Part shown: positions 9,342 to 19,542 of the stretch, piece by piece
Layout: each line of letters opens with the position of its first letter
How positions within the stretch are numbered: the first letter of the stretch is position 1
NCBI RefSeq assembly: GCF_000196735.1
Contig: NC_014551.1
Span: 2,227,001-2,291,000 of the forward strand
Source: Bacillus amyloliquefaciens DSM 7 = ATCC 23350
GTDB lineage: Bacteria > Bacillota > Bacilli > Bacillales > Bacillaceae
Direction: 5' to 3'
Length of the DNA: 64,000 nucleotides
Translations under genes and position numbers: made by a program
Notes under the pieces: model-generated
Seen by the model: the letters and a program-made list of their open reading frames with translations, nothing else
Database searches by the model: none
Told to the model about the DNA's origin: nothing

Positions 9342-10016
9342 TTAAAGCGGTCCTGAAATTCCCTGCTTGCGGATCATGACAAAGTGGGCGCCCATGAGCG
9401 CAAACAAAGCGGCAGGGAGAAAAAACACGTGAATCGCAAAGAATCTCGTCAGTGTTTGGGCCCCGACAATATCGTGGTGGCCGGCAAGAAGGGTTTTCAC
9501 CTGCGCTCCGATCAATGGCGTCGCTTCCGCAATCTGAAGGCCTACCTTTGTCGCAAACAGCGCCTTCATATCCCACGGAAGCAGGTACCCTGTAAAACCG
9601 AGACCGAGCATCACAAAGAAGATTAGAACACCGACGATCCAGTTCAATTCCCGAGGCTTTTTATAGGCTCCCTGAAAGAAAACCCGCAGTGTATGTAAAA
9701 ACATCATTACGATAACTAAACTTGCGCCCCAATGATGCATTCCTCTTACAATCTGTCCGAAAGCGACTTCATTCTGCAAATAATACACAGATTCCCACGC
9801 GTTTTTAATATCCGGCACATAATACATGGTTAAGAACATCCCGGACAGCACTTGGATAACGGTTACAAAAAACGTCAATCCGCCGAAACAATAGACAAAA
9901 GCTGAGAAATGGTGAGCTGGATTCACATGTTCCGGCACTTCATGGTCAGCGATATCCCGCCACATCGGCGTAATATCGAGACGTTCATCCACCCAGTCAT
10001 ATATTTTGTTCAGCAT
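9342..10016 (-). CDS. qcrB: QcrB, cytochrome b subunit of menaquinol:cytochrome c reductase
   Basis: A 224-residue cytochrome b6-like protein with four transmembrane helices. Haem-ligating histidines occur in RGMHHWGASLVIVMMFLHTLRVFF and in ARFFAIHVFFLPA-like sequence (TRFFAIHVFFLPAA). I start at ATG 10016, one base after the qcrA stop, with GGGGGGAAGGG upstream; this gives the known family length. An upstream in-frame start inside qcrA is rejected. Confidence 0.96.
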   Translation of the reverse strand: MLNKIYDWVDERLDITPMWRDIADHEVPEHVNPAHHFSAFVYCFGGLTFFVTVIQVLSGMFLTMYYVPDIKNAWESVYYLQNEVAFGQIVRGMHHWGASLVIVMMFLHTLRVFFQGAYKKPRELNWIVGVLIFFVMLGLGFTGYLLPWDMKALFATKVGLQIAEATPLIGAQVKTLLAGHHDIVGAQTLTRFFAIHVFFLPAALFALMGAHFVMIRKQGISGPL

Positions 10017-10017
10017 G

Positions 10018-10521
10018 TCACCCTTCCCCCCTAGGCTTTGCTTTTCCAAGATACAAAAAGCCGTCCTTTACTTTATGCTCATAACGGTCAAGAGGCGCGA
10101 GCGGCGGCGTGCCCGGAACGTTCGTGCCGTCTTTTTCATACAGCCCGTAATGGCAGGGACAAAAGAATTTGTTCGGATTTTTAGGATCATTGTTCCAGTT
10201 TACGGTGCAGCCTAAATGTTTGCAGATAGGCGAAAGCGCTATAATTTCATCCCCATGCTTGTAGACCCAGGCTGATCTGGATTCTTCCGATTTGTGCCAG
10301 GCGTCGACTTGATGAATTTTAAAGTCAAAACGCTTCGGCTCCTTCGTCAGCTCATCCACGCTGACAACCTGCACCATTTTTTGATTTCCCGTCGGTTTTA
10401 ATACCGGGTCCAGCGCAAAACGGACCATAGGCATAAGCGCACTGGCGGCCATAAATCCCCCCACGCCGGTGAGCGCATAGTTTAAAAATTGCCTTCTTGA
10501 TATATCTTGTTTTCCGCCCAT
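10018..10521 (-). CDS. qcrA: QcrA, Rieske iron-sulfur subunit
   Basis: A 167-residue Rieske protein. The N-terminus has a twin-arginine-like SRRQFLN followed by a membrane anchor. The [2Fe-2S] ligands are in C100-x-H102-x2-C105 and C121-P-C123-H124. It transfers electrons from menaquinol bound to QcrB to the cytochrome c domain of QcrC. It is the first gene of the qcrABC operon, with a SigA-type promoter about 63 bases upstream of its start. Confidence 0.97.
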   Translation of the reverse strand: MGGKQDISRRQFLNYALTGVGGFMAASALMPMVRFALDPVLKPTGNQKMVQVVSVDELTKEPKRFDFKIHQVDAWHKSEESRSAWVYKHGDEIIALSPICKHLGCTVNWNNDPKNPNKFFCPCHYGLYEKDGTNVPGTPPLAPLDRYEHKVKDGFLYLGKAKPRGEG

Positions 10522-10590
10522 CTCTTCCCCCCCTAAAGATTGACCAAAAATTAACTAAAATAGAAAATAATTCTGAGATTTGACACCCTC

Positions 10591-10619
10591 ATAATATATG
10601 AATCTTTCAGCAAGGTCAA
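10591..10619 (-). promoter_or_regulatory. SigA-type promoter of qcrABC
   Basis: Minus strand: TTGACC (10619-10614), 17-base spacer, TATTAT (10596-10591). Just downstream, at 10585-10578, TGTCAAAT resembles a Spo0A box (TGTCRAA). Known: qcr expression in B. subtilis changes at the onset of sporulation; the box here is only a sequence match. Confidence 0.7.
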
Positions 10620-10658
10620 CAGAGGCAAAACGGCTGTTTTGCGGGATGTGCGGAGTTT

Positions 10659-11105
10659 TTAAGAATTGTTCCACTTCTGTAACAAAACGTTCAAAATTTC
10701 TCCGCACTTGTCATCCGCTATTTTTCTCTTTAAAGAGTCTTTCATATGTTCAAACGGAACGGCAGGTATGCAGATGACATCAGAGCCTATTTCAGAGTCC
10801 TTCCATTTTTCGTCTGCCGTCAGAAACAAGGCGTGCCGGAAATTGATCATCACCTCTTCTTTGAGTTTTTGAAGCAGGGCGATCTGTAATTGATCTATAT
10901 CAACATATGTATAAGAGGGGAATAAATATACCCGTCCCTTCAATTGGCGCTCAAGCTCTTCAGAAAGCAATTGGGTGCTTTCCCCCTGCTCAACGGCTTC
11001 TTTTAAGCCTCCTGAAGATGATATGGAAATTAACGGAATGATAGCGGTATCAATGTAATCTACAGATTGTAAATAGACCTCGGCATCAGCGGCCCTCCAT
11101 CTCAT
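10659..11105 (-). CDS. ypiF: YpiF, DUF2487 protein
   Basis: A 148-residue soluble protein recognised by its conserved start MRWRAADAEVYLQS and the IIPLISISS segment. Function is unknown. The ATG at 11105 has AGAGGAGG eight bases upstream; the open frame continues for 18 codons before it without a ribosome site. It lies 54 bases after ypiB in the ypiA-ypiB-ypiF group. Confidence 0.85.
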   Translation of the reverse strand: MRWRAADAEVYLQSVDYIDTAIIPLISISSSGGLKEAVEQGESTQLLSEELERQLKGRVYLFPSYTYVDIDQLQIALLQKLKEEVMINFRHALFLTADEKWKDSEIGSDVICIPAVPFEHMKDSLKRKIADDKCGEILNVLLQKWNNS

Positions 11106-11159
11106 GTCTGGTTCCTCCTCTTTACGCAACAAGCCTTGCATATTCTGCAAGGCTGTCAT

Positions 11160-11699
11160 TTATGTGAGCTGATTCAACTGGCGGGAAAGCTTTTCAAATG
11201 TTTCTTTGTCGTGGCGGTCCAGCGCCTCGTCGATATCTCTAAGCAGCTTTTCCCGCTGGAAAGTGGAAATGGCGTGTTCTAATATTTTTTCAGCCATCCC
11301 CTGATCCTGTTTATTTTCAAACAGGTCTTTCGGCAGATGCGGATTTGATTCAAGAACAGCAGCATATTCAGGCGAGCTGTAAGCCGAACGGAAATTCAGC
11401 TGGATAAATAAATCCTGCTGTTTATTCAGCCGGATGTCGTGAAAAGATTTTTCCGCGTCCGTGGTCATGACATTTTCTTTGTAAAACCTAAACGGCACCT
11501 CATCAACGCAATGAGTAGACATGATGATGCCTCTCGGGCAAAATTCGGCTTGTTCTACAAAATGGACTTTTTCCATTAATGTATCATGACTCATTAAATA
11601 ATTTAAAATCCAGACGCACTCCCGGCGTTTAAGCTGATAATGATTTAAAAACCAACGGATAAAATCCTTTTTTTCATTGACAGAAACAGGGGTCTGCAT
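11160..11699 (-). CDS. ypiB: YpiB, UPF0302 protein (ReoY homologue)
   Basis: A 179-residue UPF0302 protein with [20 protein letters not shown] and CPRGIIMST. In Listeria the homologue ReoY acts with ReoM in controlling ClpCP degradation of MurA, linking cell-wall precursor supply to PrkA/PrkC signalling; a similar role here is inference from homology. The ATG at 11699 has AGGAGG seven bases upstream. The ClpC adaptor gene mecB is also in this window, at 47.7 kb. Confidence 0.87.
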   Translation of the reverse strand: MQTPVSVNEKKDFIRWFLNHYQLKRRECVWILNYLMSHDTLMEKVHFVEQAEFCPRGIIMSTHCVDEVPFRFYKENVMTTDAEKSFHDIRLNKQQDLFIQLNFRSAYSSPEYAAVLESNPHLPKDLFENKQDQGMAEKILEHAISTFQREKLLRDIDEALDRHDKETFEKLSRQLNQLT

Positions 11700-11772
11700 G
11701 TAATTCCCTCCTCTATCGATCGTATAATCTGACATCACTTATACATTCAGCAAGCATGGTCCAAAATCCTGC

Positions 11773-13044
11773 TTATCTCAAAAATTCATCCTCTATCCGT
11801 AAGATTGTTTCTTCAAGCTCTTCGTTTGTTCCATCCATTGAAAGCACTTGTTTTAAAAGCGGCAGCGCTTCTTTCTGAAGGCCTTCTTCCAATAAGAAGT
11901 GAGCGTATTCATACAAGAAGTCCCGATCCTCCTGATAATGGAGATACGCAGCTTCGAAGCTTTTTTTCGCTTCCGCATACTGCTCGAGACCCGTATAGGC
12001 ACTTGCCAAATACCAATTGTATTTCGGATCTTCCTCTCCGTAACCGCGGACTTCCTGAATCAGATCAATAATCTCTTCAAAGCTTTCTTCTTTATGATAG
12101 ACGGCTAAAAGCGTATGGAGCGCTTCCACATAACCCGGATCGAGCGCCAGCGCTTCCTGAAGAAGCTTTTTGCCTTCGTCTTCGTTCCCGAGCTTTAACG
12201 CCATTTTCCCCGCATAGAGAAAAAGCTCTTTATTGTATTCATCGTAAGTAATACCTTCTTTAGCGGTTTTTAATGCATCCTCATACATGCCTTCTGCTTC
12301 GAAGCTTTTTGCAAGCGGCATATAAAGCGATGAATAAGAAGGATCAAGCCCTTTTAAATCAGACAGCTGCTTGATGGCGGTTTTGAGCATTCCCGCCTGA
12401 TAGGCTGTGAACCCGTATCCGAAAATCGTATTCGGTTCTGTATGTTCTGCAGCCGCTTTTTCATACCATGAAAGCGCTTCTTCAAATTCCCCCGCCGCGC
12501 TCAATGACTCAGCCAGCCTCTGATGAACATTTACGCCGCCGATTTCGTTCCGCTCTTTTGCCGTCTCTTCGTAATACGGAACGGCTTTCGCGTATGCTCC
12601 CTGTGTGAAGTATAATTCCCCCAGAGCGAAATCAATAACAGGCTCATCTTTTAACATCGCTTTCGCCTGTAACAGCTTTTGCTCACTTACTTCGAATAAG
12701 CCCTGCATCTGATACAGATCAGCCATTAAAAGAAGGCTTTCCGCGTAAGACGGGTCTTCCGGAGAAATCGTCTCCAGCACCTCGAGAGCTTTTTCTTCTT
12801 CATCAATATCTATTAACAATTCGGCGTAAAAATTCGTCAGCTCAGACTCCTCAGGATAAAGGTCATGCAGATCACTGATCAGCGTTAACGCTTTTTCTGC
12901 GTTTCCCCATTCATAGTAGAGCTGGGCTGCAATGGCTTTGTCTTCGTCATGAAGCTGTGTTTCAGCTTTTGAAAGCGCTTTGAGTCCCTTTTCGGTTTCA
13001 CCTGCTTCAACTAATTTTATGGCTTCTTGAATCAATGTATTCAA
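11773..13044 (-). CDS. ypiA: YpiA, tetratricopeptide-repeat protein
   Basis: A 423-residue protein made almost wholly of TPR helices. Repeat signatures such as LYYEWGNAEKALTLI, LLLMADLYQMQGLFE, GYGFTAYQAGMLKTA and YNWYLASAYTGLEQY recur at about 34-residue intervals. It is acidic and has no signal peptide, so it should be a cytoplasmic scaffold. The start is a TTG at 13044 with AAGGA ten bases before it; this matches the B. subtilis length I remember. Function is not firmly established, but cotranscription with ypiB suggests a shared role. Confidence 0.87.
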   Translation of the reverse strand: MNTLIQEAIKLVEAGETEKGLKALSKAETQLHDEDKAIAAQLYYEWGNAEKALTLISDLHDLYPEESELTNFYAELLIDIDEEEKALEVLETISPEDPSYAESLLLMADLYQMQGLFEVSEQKLLQAKAMLKDEPVIDFALGELYFTQGAYAKAVPYYEETAKERNEIGGVNVHQRLAESLSAAGEFEEALSWYEKAAAEHTEPNTIFGYGFTAYQAGMLKTAIKQLSDLKGLDPSYSSLYMPLAKSFEAEGMYEDALKTAKEGITYDEYNKELFLYAGKMALKLGNEDEGKKLLQEALALDPGYVEALHTLLAVYHKEESFEEIIDLIQEVRGYGEEDPKYNWYLASAYTGLEQYAEAKKSFEAAYLHYQEDRDFLYEYAHFLLEEGLQKEALPLLKQVLSMDGTNEELEETILRIEDEFLR

Positions 13045-13352
13045 ATCAGACCGGTCCTTTCTTTTCCTATACCTCATCAACCAATGAAAAGGGTTTTTAT
13101 TCGGGTTATTCTTATCATAATTCAGACAGGAGCTGCCCGCAAATAAGATGCTTCACCCGGCATTATAGTTTATCAAAAAATTGTTAAGAGGAAAACGACA
13201 AAAAAGGGGACGGCATCTTTATACGCAAACAGCGCGATTGATTCCGGCTGTTTCTGTAACGAAAACGCATCCCCCCTTCCTTTTCGTTTAAGACAAGCTA
13301 TGTCAAAGCCCAAGACTTTATGACACATGAAGAAAAACCCGAAGAATCATCT
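13045..13352 (-). other. Intergenic region upstream of ypiA
   Basis: About 300 bases between ypiA and aroE. It holds a TATAAT on the minus strand at 13167-13162 without a convincing -35, probably the ypiA -10, and further upstream a 28-codon ORF (13270-13184) with a purine-rich ribosome site. No recognised gene or RNA family was seen. Confidence 0.4.
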
Positions 13353-13357
13353 TCAGG
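13333..13357 (-). terminator. Terminator of the aro/trp supraoperon (after aroE)
   Basis: Minus strand: stem CCTGAAG with CTTCGGG (one G-U pair), loop ATGATT, then TTTTTC. It overlaps the aroE stop codon, closing the trp-hisC-tyrA-aroE transcript. Confidence 0.8.
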
Positions 13358-14639
13358 CTTTTTTGGATAATTGATCTAAATGCTCAAAAAATGTCGGATA
13401 TGAAACGCGGATCGCATCTGTATCATGGATCTCAATCGGCTCTTCCGTCAGACATGAAGCGATACCGAGCATCATGCCGATGCGGTGGTCGCCGTGGCTT
13501 GATACACCCGCGCCGCCAGCAAGCGTTTTTTTGCCGTGTATTTTCATGCCGTCTTCAGTCGCTTCAATGTCTGCGCCGATTTTCCGGAGCTCTGATACGA
13601 CGGTATCGATCCGATTCGTTTCCTTCACTTTCAGCTCTGCCGCGTCTTTAATGACAGTTGTGCCTTCAGCCTGCGTGGCCAAAAGAGCGATAATCGGAAT
13701 CTCGTCAATTAAACGGGGAATGATTTCTCCGCCGATTTCTGCCGCTTTCAAAGCTGAAGTTTCGATAACCAGATCACCGTAAGGCTCCGCGCTGTCCGCT
13801 TTTGACAGAATCACTTCAAGTGTAGCCCCCATTTGCTTTAAGACATCAATAATTCCCGTGCGTGTCGGGTTCAGGCCGACATTTTTCAGCACAATCCGGC
13901 TTCCGGGAACGACAGCGCCTGCCGCAAGGAAAAAGGCCGCTGAAGAAATATCGCCGGGCACGAAAATATCAGCTGCCCGAAGCTTCTGACCGCCCGTTAC
14001 AGAAGCGCTCGTCTCTGTTTCCGCAAGCTCAGCGCCAAAAGCATTCAGCATCCGTTCTGTATGGTCTCTTGATTTATGGGGCTCTGTCACTGTCGTCGTT
14101 CCTTCTGCCTGCAATCCGGCAAGCAGCACGGCAGATTTGATCTGCGCGCTTGCGACGGGGGAAACGTAATCAATGCCTTTTAATTGTCCGCCTCTTACGG
14201 ATAATGGCGTAAATTCTCCGTCCGCTCTTCCGTCAATCACGGCTCCCATCTGTTTTAAAGGCTCCGTTACCCTCTTCATCGGGCGCTTTGCAATACTTTC
14301 GTCGCCCGCTACCGTACTGTGAAATGGGCGTCCGGCTAAAATGCCTAGCATCAGGCGGATGGTCGTGCCGGAATTTCCGACATCAAGAAGGCTGTCAGGC
14401 TCACAAAGTGCGTCAATGCCGTTCCCGTGTATCGTTACATCACTTCCGTTCTGTTCAATGGAGACACCCATTTTTCTGAAGCAGGCAATGGTGCTCAGGC
14501 AATCGGCTCCGGGCAAAAAGTTTTTTACCGTAGTGGTTCCTTCTGCAAGCGCTCCGAACATAACAGAACGGTGGGAGATGGATTTATCTCCCGGAATATG
14601 AATTTCACCGTTTAAAGACGTCACTTTTTCTCTTTTCAA
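13353..14639 (-). CDS. aroE: 3-phosphoshikimate 1-carboxyvinyltransferase (EPSP synthase)
   Basis: A 428-residue EPSP synthase, called AroE in B. subtilis and AroA in most other bacteria. It condenses shikimate 3-phosphate with phosphoenolpyruvate. Signature regions: [15 protein letters not shown] near residue 18, [13 protein letters not shown], and the C-terminal [18 protein letters not shown] and HGDHRIGM. The start is a TTG at 14639 with GGTGGAG upstream. Last gene of the supraoperon, 11 bases after tyrA. Confidence 0.95.
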   Translation of the reverse strand: MKREKVTSLNGEIHIPGDKSISHRSVMFGALAEGTTTVKNFLPGADCLSTIACFRKMGVSIEQNGSDVTIHGNGIDALCEPDSLLDVGNSGTTIRLMLGILAGRPFHSTVAGDESIAKRPMKRVTEPLKQMGAVIDGRADGEFTPLSVRGGQLKGIDYVSPVASAQIKSAVLLAGLQAEGTTTVTEPHKSRDHTERMLNAFGAELAETETSASVTGGQKLRAADIFVPGDISSAAFFLAAGAVVPGSRIVLKNVGLNPTRTGIIDVLKQMGATLEVILSKADSAEPYGDLVIETSALKAAEIGGEIIPRLIDEIPIIALLATQAEGTTVIKDAAELKVKETNRIDTVVSELRKIGADIEATEDGMKIHGKKTLAGGAGVSSHGDHRIGMMLGIASCLTEEPIEIHDTDAIRVSYPTFFEHLDQLSKKA

Positions 14640-14650
14640 TGTTCTCCACC

Positions 14651-15766
14651 TCAGTCAGCGTAAAATGTTTCATATTTGGCGCGGGATTGAATGCAGGTTT
14701 CCGCCCGCTTGCGGTCATCATCAGTCTGGAAACTGATTCTCAGAATTCCGTTAATATCTTCTCTTGTTTCGATAATGCGGATGTTGGTGATACTGATTTT
14801 TTCATCAGCCAAAATCGCCGTAATTTCCGAAATGACCCCCGGATGATCGGGAACATCGACATAAAGGTCATAAAAGGACGGGATCGCCCCTTTTTGACGG
14901 AGCGGCAGGCCGTCGCGATAATCCTTCGCTTTTTTAAAGTAACCGAACAGGTTGTCCGCATCTTCATTTTCTACATAAGATTCAATCGTGTCAATCTCCC
15001 GTTTCCATTCTTTGAAGCGGTCAAGCAGTTTATCTTTGTTATGAAGGAGTATGTCCCTCCACATCGCCGGACTGCTTGAGGCTATCCTTGTGATGTCCCG
15101 AAAACCGCCGGCTGCAAAACGCTGCAAAAACGGATAATCTTCTTCAGATTGGTGAGCCTGATGTACGAGGCTTGCGGCAACGATATGAGGGAAATGGCTG
15201 ATGACGCTCGTTACGCCGTCATGCTCCTCGGGAGTCATCTCCACAAAGTGGGCGTTTGCCGCTTTCAGAAGTTCCTTCAAATGCGATACTGACTCTTTAG
15301 AAGTTGATTTTCCCGGTGTTAAAATGTAAAACGCGTTTTCGAATAAAAATTCTTTCGCGGCAGCAGCCCCGGATTTATGAGACCCCGCCATCGGATGGCC
15401 GCCGACAAATTGATAGTGAGCCGGTAGCACTTTGTCAGCATAGCTGACGACTTTCTGCTTTGTGCTCCCCACATCTGTAATCAAGAGTTCATGGGTAATG
15501 CCCGATGCGGCAAGCATATCAAGCATTTTCAGCGTTTGCGCGACAGGCGTGGCGATAATGACAACTGACGCCTGCTGCGCCCCTTCCGTAAATGAGCCGG
15601 CCCGTTCGTCAATAATCCCGAGCTTCAGCGCGGCAGTAAGCTGTTCTTCCGAAATATCTACACCGATAATCCGTTTATGCGGATGCTCTTTTTTAATGGC
15701 CAATGCAATCGACCCGCCGATCAGCCCGATTCCCGCAAGCAATATTGTGTCCTTCATTTCACTCAT
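14651..15766 (-). CDS. tyrA: TyrA, prephenate dehydrogenase with ACT domain
   Basis: A 371-residue enzyme converting prephenate to 4-hydroxyphenylpyruvate for tyrosine. The NAD-binding loop GIGLIGGS is at the N-terminus; the catalytic [10 protein letters not shown] and the [12 protein letters not shown] helix follow. The C-terminal ACT domain ([20 protein letters not shown]) should bind an aromatic amino acid as feedback signal. The start is uncertain by a few codons: ATG 15766 matches the family length, while ATG 15757 has better spacing from AAAGGA. Confidence 0.93.
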   Translation of the reverse strand: MSEMKDTILLAGIGLIGGSIALAIKKEHPHKRIIGVDISEEQLTAALKLGIIDERAGSFTEGAQQASVVIIATPVAQTLKMLDMLAASGITHELLITDVGSTKQKVVSYADKVLPAHYQFVGGHPMAGSHKSGAAAAKEFLFENAFYILTPGKSTSKESVSHLKELLKAANAHFVEMTPEEHDGVTSVISHFPHIVAASLVHQAHQSEEDYPFLQRFAAGGFRDITRIASSSPAMWRDILLHNKDKLLDRFKEWKREIDTIESYVENEDADNLFGYFKKAKDYRDGLPLRQKGAIPSFYDLYVDVPDHPGVISEITAILADEKISITNIRIIETREDINGILRISFQTDDDRKRAETCIQSRAKYETFYAD

Positions 15767-15794
15767 TTCCTTTTTCATCTAGTTTAATAGAGTA

Positions 15795-15819
15795 AAGAGG
15801 TGACGCTTGATCACCTCTT
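15795..15819 (-). repeat. Inverted repeat between hisC and tyrA
   Basis: A perfect 9-bp inverted repeat (AAGAGGTGA with TCACCTCTT, 7-base loop) starts at the hisC stop codon. On the minus strand it is followed only by TACTC, not a proper T-run. It could be a weak terminator or an RNA-stability hairpin inside the supraoperon. Confidence 0.6.
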
Positions 15820-16900
15820 ATAATATTTCAGCTAAAATTGTCAGAATTTCCTCATTCTGCTCTTTCGTACCAACCGTAATCCTCAGTGCAGCAGGAAATC
15901 CGAGCGCCTGTCCTGAGCGGACGATATACCCTTTTTCCAGCAGGGCTTGGAACAGTTCATCCGCAGGGCGGTTAAATTCAATGAGCACAAAGTTTGTTTG
16001 TGAAGGATAACAAGTTAAACCATGGGTTTCGGCAAAATCATAATACTGCTTAAGACCCGCTGTATTTTTTTTGACACATTCCTTAATAAACGACTGGTCG
16101 TCAAGCGCAGCCAGTGCCGAAGCCTGGCCGATTCTGCTCGTATTGAACGGCTCTCTCGCCGGTTCAATCTGGCGGATCAGCGCTTCATTCGCAATACCGT
16201 AACCGACGCGAAGCGCGGCAAGTCCGTATGCTTTAGAAAATGTGCGGAGGATCATGATATTCGGATATTGCTTTAAAAGCGGAATACTTTCAGGGTAATC
16301 TTCCGCTGTGACATACTCGTAGTACGCTTCATCAAGTACAACGAGAATATGCTCGGGAACTCTGTCTAAAAAGGCAATTAACTCTTGTTCAGAAGTATAC
16401 GTCCCCGTCGGATTATTCGGATTACATACCCATATGACTTTCGTCTTGCTGTCAATGGCTTCAAGCATCCGGTCCAAATCATGAGCGCCGTCACTGCGGA
16501 GCGGCACCTCGCGCACTTCAGCGCCTTCAATCACCGCATTGTGTCTGTATTGCGGGAAAGTCGGAGCAGCGGTAATCGTGTTTGCCTGATCATTTAATAA
16601 AGAACGGCAGATAATCTGCACAAGCTCATCAGAGCCGTTTCCGAAAATGATCGAAGATTCACTGACCTGCAGATGTTCACTGAGCCGCGTTCTCAAAGCG
16701 GCACTGTAACCGTCGGGATACAGCGCAAGCTGCTCAATCTCCTGATGCAGCGCATCTTTAGCGGCCTGTGAACAGCCGAACGGATTTTCGTTAGATGCGA
16801 GCTTTACTACTTTCTCAAGCCCGTACTCCATTTTCACTTCTTCTATTGGTTTGCCCGGCTGATACGGTTTCAGCTGCCGCAGCTGTTCTTTAATCTGCAA
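15818..16900 (-). CDS. hisC: HisC, histidinol-phosphate/aromatic aminotransferase
   Basis: A 360-residue class I PLP aminotransferase. It serves histidine synthesis and, in Bacillus, phenylalanine and tyrosine synthesis, which explains its place in the aromatic supraoperon. Visible elements: NENPFGCS near residue 40, the CNPNNPTGT segment, and the PLP lysine in [14 protein letters not shown]. The start is a TTG at 16900 preceded by GAGGTGA. It begins 11 bases after trpA. Confidence 0.95.
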   Translation of the reverse strand: MQIKEQLRQLKPYQPGKPIEEVKMEYGLEKVVKLASNENPFGCSQAAKDALHQEIEQLALYPDGYSAALRTRLSEHLQVSESSIIFGNGSDELVQIICRSLLNDQANTITAAPTFPQYRHNAVIEGAEVREVPLRSDGAHDLDRMLEAIDSKTKVIWVCNPNNPTGTYTSEQELIAFLDRVPEHILVVLDEAYYEYVTAEDYPESIPLLKQYPNIMILRTFSKAYGLAALRVGYGIANEALIRQIEPAREPFNTSRIGQASALAALDDQSFIKECVKKNTAGLKQYYDFAETHGLTCYPSQTNFVLIEFNRPADELFQALLEKGYIVRSGQALGFPAALRITVGTKEQNEEILTILAEIL

Positions 16901-16911
16901 ATCCAGTCACC

Positions 16912-17709
16912 TCATTTTACACTGTACAGTTGTCCGAACGTCTTTGCGTATTCCTCAAATTCAAGAAGCGCATCGGCTCTTGTGCCGGAATTCACAAGCT
17001 TTGTTTTAAGCTCTTCAACCTTTCTGACAAGCGCGCTTCCGACAACGACACCATCTGATATTTCATTCATCTCGTCAACCTGTTTGCGGCTTGAAATGCC
17101 AAAACCGACCGCAACCGGAACCGAGCTGAATTCTTTCACTTTACGGATGAAAGAGTATACAGACGGATCGAATTCGCTGCGTACGCCCGTCACTCCTAAA
17201 GAAGATACACAATACACAAAGCCGCCGGCCTGTTCAGTAATTATTTTCAAACGGTTTTCACTTGTCGGCGCGACCAGCGAGATATAAGCGATGTTCTCCT
17301 TTTTGCATGTCTTTTGCAAAAGGGCGCTTTCCTCTAACGGAAGATCCGGTACAAGCAGACCGTCTATGTCGTTTTCCCGCAGTAAAGCGAAAAAGCATTC
17401 TTTTTCTAATTGTAACACAGGATTATAATACGTAAAGAGGATAATTGGAATATGAACGCCGTTTTTTTTCATTTTGCCGCCAAGTTCAATGGCTTTTACG
17501 ATATTCATTCCGTTTTCCAGAGCCCGTTTTGAAGCCCGCTGTATGACGGGGCCATCCGCGAGCGGATCTGTGTAGGGGACGCCGATTTCAAGAGCTGAAG
17601 CGCCTGCATTCTGCAAAGATTTTGCCAGTTCAACAGAAATTTCAGGAAGCGGATCGCCCGCCGTAATAAAAGGGATAAATAATTTTTCAGAGTCATGCAG
17701 ATTAAACAT
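16912..17709 (-). CDS. trpA: Tryptophan synthase alpha subunit
   Basis: A 265-residue TIM barrel that cleaves indole-3-glycerol phosphate to indole and passes it to TrpB. The catalytic Glu and Asp lie in [15 protein letters not shown] (about residues 41-55), and the phosphate-binding loops include VAVGFGIS and [10 protein letters not shown]. Its ATG overlaps the end of trpB by 8 bases, consistent with coupled translation of the two synthase subunits. Confidence 0.96.
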   Translation of the reverse strand: MFNLHDSEKLFIPFITAGDPLPEISVELAKSLQNAGASALEIGVPYTDPLADGPVIQRASKRALENGMNIVKAIELGGKMKKNGVHIPIILFTYYNPVLQLEKECFFALLRENDIDGLLVPDLPLEESALLQKTCKKENIAYISLVAPTSENRLKIITEQAGGFVYCVSSLGVTGVRSEFDPSVYSFIRKVKEFSSVPVAVGFGISSRKQVDEMNEISDGVVVGSALVRKVEELKTKLVNSGTRADALLEFEEYAKTFGQLYSVK

Positions 17710-18904
17710 GTGTCTTCACCCCGTTTTCCAAAACATTCATCAGCGTATGAACATCTTTATCTCCTCTTCCCGACAGACTGACGAGAATGATTTTGTCTTT
17801 ATCCATGTCTTTCGCCATTTCAAATGCTTTTGCCAAGGCGTGTGCAGATTCAATAGCCGGAAGAATGCCTTCTGTTTCAGAAAGCAGACGCAACGCGGCA
17901 ATCGCTTCTTCGTCTGTCACACTTTCATATGTTACACGGCCGCTTTTATGCAGATAGGCATGCTCAGGCCCGATCCCCGGGTAATCGAGGCCTGCTGAAA
18001 TGGAATACGGTTCGATAATCTGTCCGTATGCATCTTGTATTAAATAGGTCATTGAGCCGTGAATCACCCCGAGCGTCCCTTTTGCTATCGTCGCCGCATG
18101 CAGAGGCGTATCAATTCCTTTTCCGGCCGCCTCGACGCCGATCAGCTCAGTATCTTCGTCTAAAAAGGCCTGAAATATGCCCATCGCATTGCTTCCGCCG
18201 CCGACACATGCAACAACCTTGTCCGGGAGCGTCCCTTCGACCCTGAGGAGCTGTTCTTTCGCTTCCTCGCCGATGATTTTCTGAAACTCGCGCACAATGT
18301 ACGGATACGGGTGCGGACCTACGACAGAACCGATCAGGTAAAAATGGTCTTCACAATGCTGAACCCAATATCTGATCGCTTCATTCGTCGCATCTTTCAG
18401 TGTGCCGTTGCCGCTAGAGACCGGCACGACCTCCGCGCCGAGCAGTTTCATTCGGAATACGTTCAGCGACTGGCGCGCAACGTCCTCTTCACCCATAAAA
18501 ACCGTACACTCAAAACCGAATTTTGCGGCGGCTGTCGCGGCTGCAACGCCGTGCTGCCCCGCACCGGTTTCGGCGATGATTTTCGTTTTGCCCATCTTTT
18601 TGGCAAGCAGAATCTGTCCTAACGCGTTGTTGATTTTATGAGAACCGGTATGGTTTAAATCTTCCCTTTTCAAATAGATTTTCGCCCCGCCCAAATCATC
18701 CGACACCCTGTCTGCAAACGTCAATGCAGTCGGTCTTCCGGAGTAATCAAACAATAGTTTTTTATATTCTGCATGAAATACGGGATCATTCTTTAATTCT
18801 TTGAAAGCCGTTTCGATTTCTTCGAGAGGCCGCATCAATGTTTCAGGGACAAATTTGCCTCCGAATTCGCCGTATCTTCCGATTTCATTTGGATATGGAT
18901 ACAT
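17702..18904 (-). CDS. trpB: Tryptophan synthase beta subunit
   Basis: A 400-residue PLP enzyme joining indole and serine. The PLP lysine is in [14 protein letters not shown], and [10 protein letters not shown] and GGGSNAMG form the rest of the cofactor pocket. It overlaps trpF by 20 bases upstream and trpA by 8 downstream. Confidence 0.97.
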   Translation of the reverse strand: MYPYPNEIGRYGEFGGKFVPETLMRPLEEIETAFKELKNDPVFHAEYKKLLFDYSGRPTALTFADRVSDDLGGAKIYLKREDLNHTGSHKINNALGQILLAKKMGKTKIIAETGAGQHGVAAATAAAKFGFECTVFMGEEDVARQSLNVFRMKLLGAEVVPVSSGNGTLKDATNEAIRYWVQHCEDHFYLIGSVVGPHPYPYIVREFQKIIGEEAKEQLLRVEGTLPDKVVACVGGGSNAMGIFQAFLDEDTELIGVEAAGKGIDTPLHAATIAKGTLGVIHGSMTYLIQDAYGQIIEPYSISAGLDYPGIGPEHAYLHKSGRVTYESVTDEEAIAALRLLSETEGILPAIESAHALAKAFEMAKDMDKDKIILVSLSGRGDKDVHTLMNVLENGVKTHV

Positions 18905-19538
18905 AATGGTTCATCCTTTCTTCTAAAAGCCGGATCAGTGTTTGATCCTTTTGTCCGTTTTTTTCAATCCCGCTGGCAAGATCTATACCGCACGGGCCCG
19001 ACTTGAGTAAATCAGTAATCGTTTCAGGATTAACGCCGCCCGCGATAAAACAGCGCTTGTTTGCATTTTGAGCCCGCTTCCGGTACAAGGGGACACGGGT
19101 CCATGAAAACGCGATTCCCGTGCCGCCTCTCATTCCTTTCACTGAAGAATCAATGACATAGCCGTCGACGGCGGGTGCAAATTGATCCATCTGACGGAGC
19201 GTCCCTTCCCCGTGACGGAGCGCTTTCCATATCTCCGAGCGCACAAGCGGACGGAGACGGAGGGCATCCTCAGGCGATTCATCACCGTGCAGCTGGATGA
19301 CGTCAAGGGACAATTCAGAAGCGATTTGCGCAATGTTTTCTATCGTTTCATTTACAAATACTCCGACATGTTTCTTATCTGTCCGGATTTCCTGTTTCCA
19401 TTTCCGTACTTCATACGGCGTGACCTTCCGTTTGCTTGCGGCAAAAATGAATCCCAAATAATCCGCTTCTGAGGCTGCCGCAAGCTCATAATCACGCTTT
19501 GAGCAGATGCCGCAGTACTTTATTTCAGGCTTTTTCAT
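18885..19538 (-). CDS. trpF: Phosphoribosylanthranilate isomerase
   Basis: A 217-residue (beta/alpha)8 isomerase. The catalytic Cys is in KYCGICS near residue 7, the catalytic Asp in VIDSSVKG, and the phosphate-binding end is AGGVNPETI and GIDLASGIE. Most homologues have CGI followed by T or R; here the next residue is Cys. It begins 4 bases after trpC and overlaps trpB. Confidence 0.95.
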   Translation of the reverse strand: MKKPEIKYCGICSKRDYELAAASEADYLGFIFAASKRKVTPYEVRKWKQEIRTDKKHVGVFVNETIENIAQIASELSLDVIQLHGDESPEDALRLRPLVRSEIWKALRHGEGTLRQMDQFAPAVDGYVIDSSVKGMRGGTGIAFSWTRVPLYRKRAQNANKRCFIAGGVNPETITDLLKSGPCGIDLASGIEKNGQKDQTLIRLLEERMNHYVSISK

Positions 19539-19542
19539 GCCC

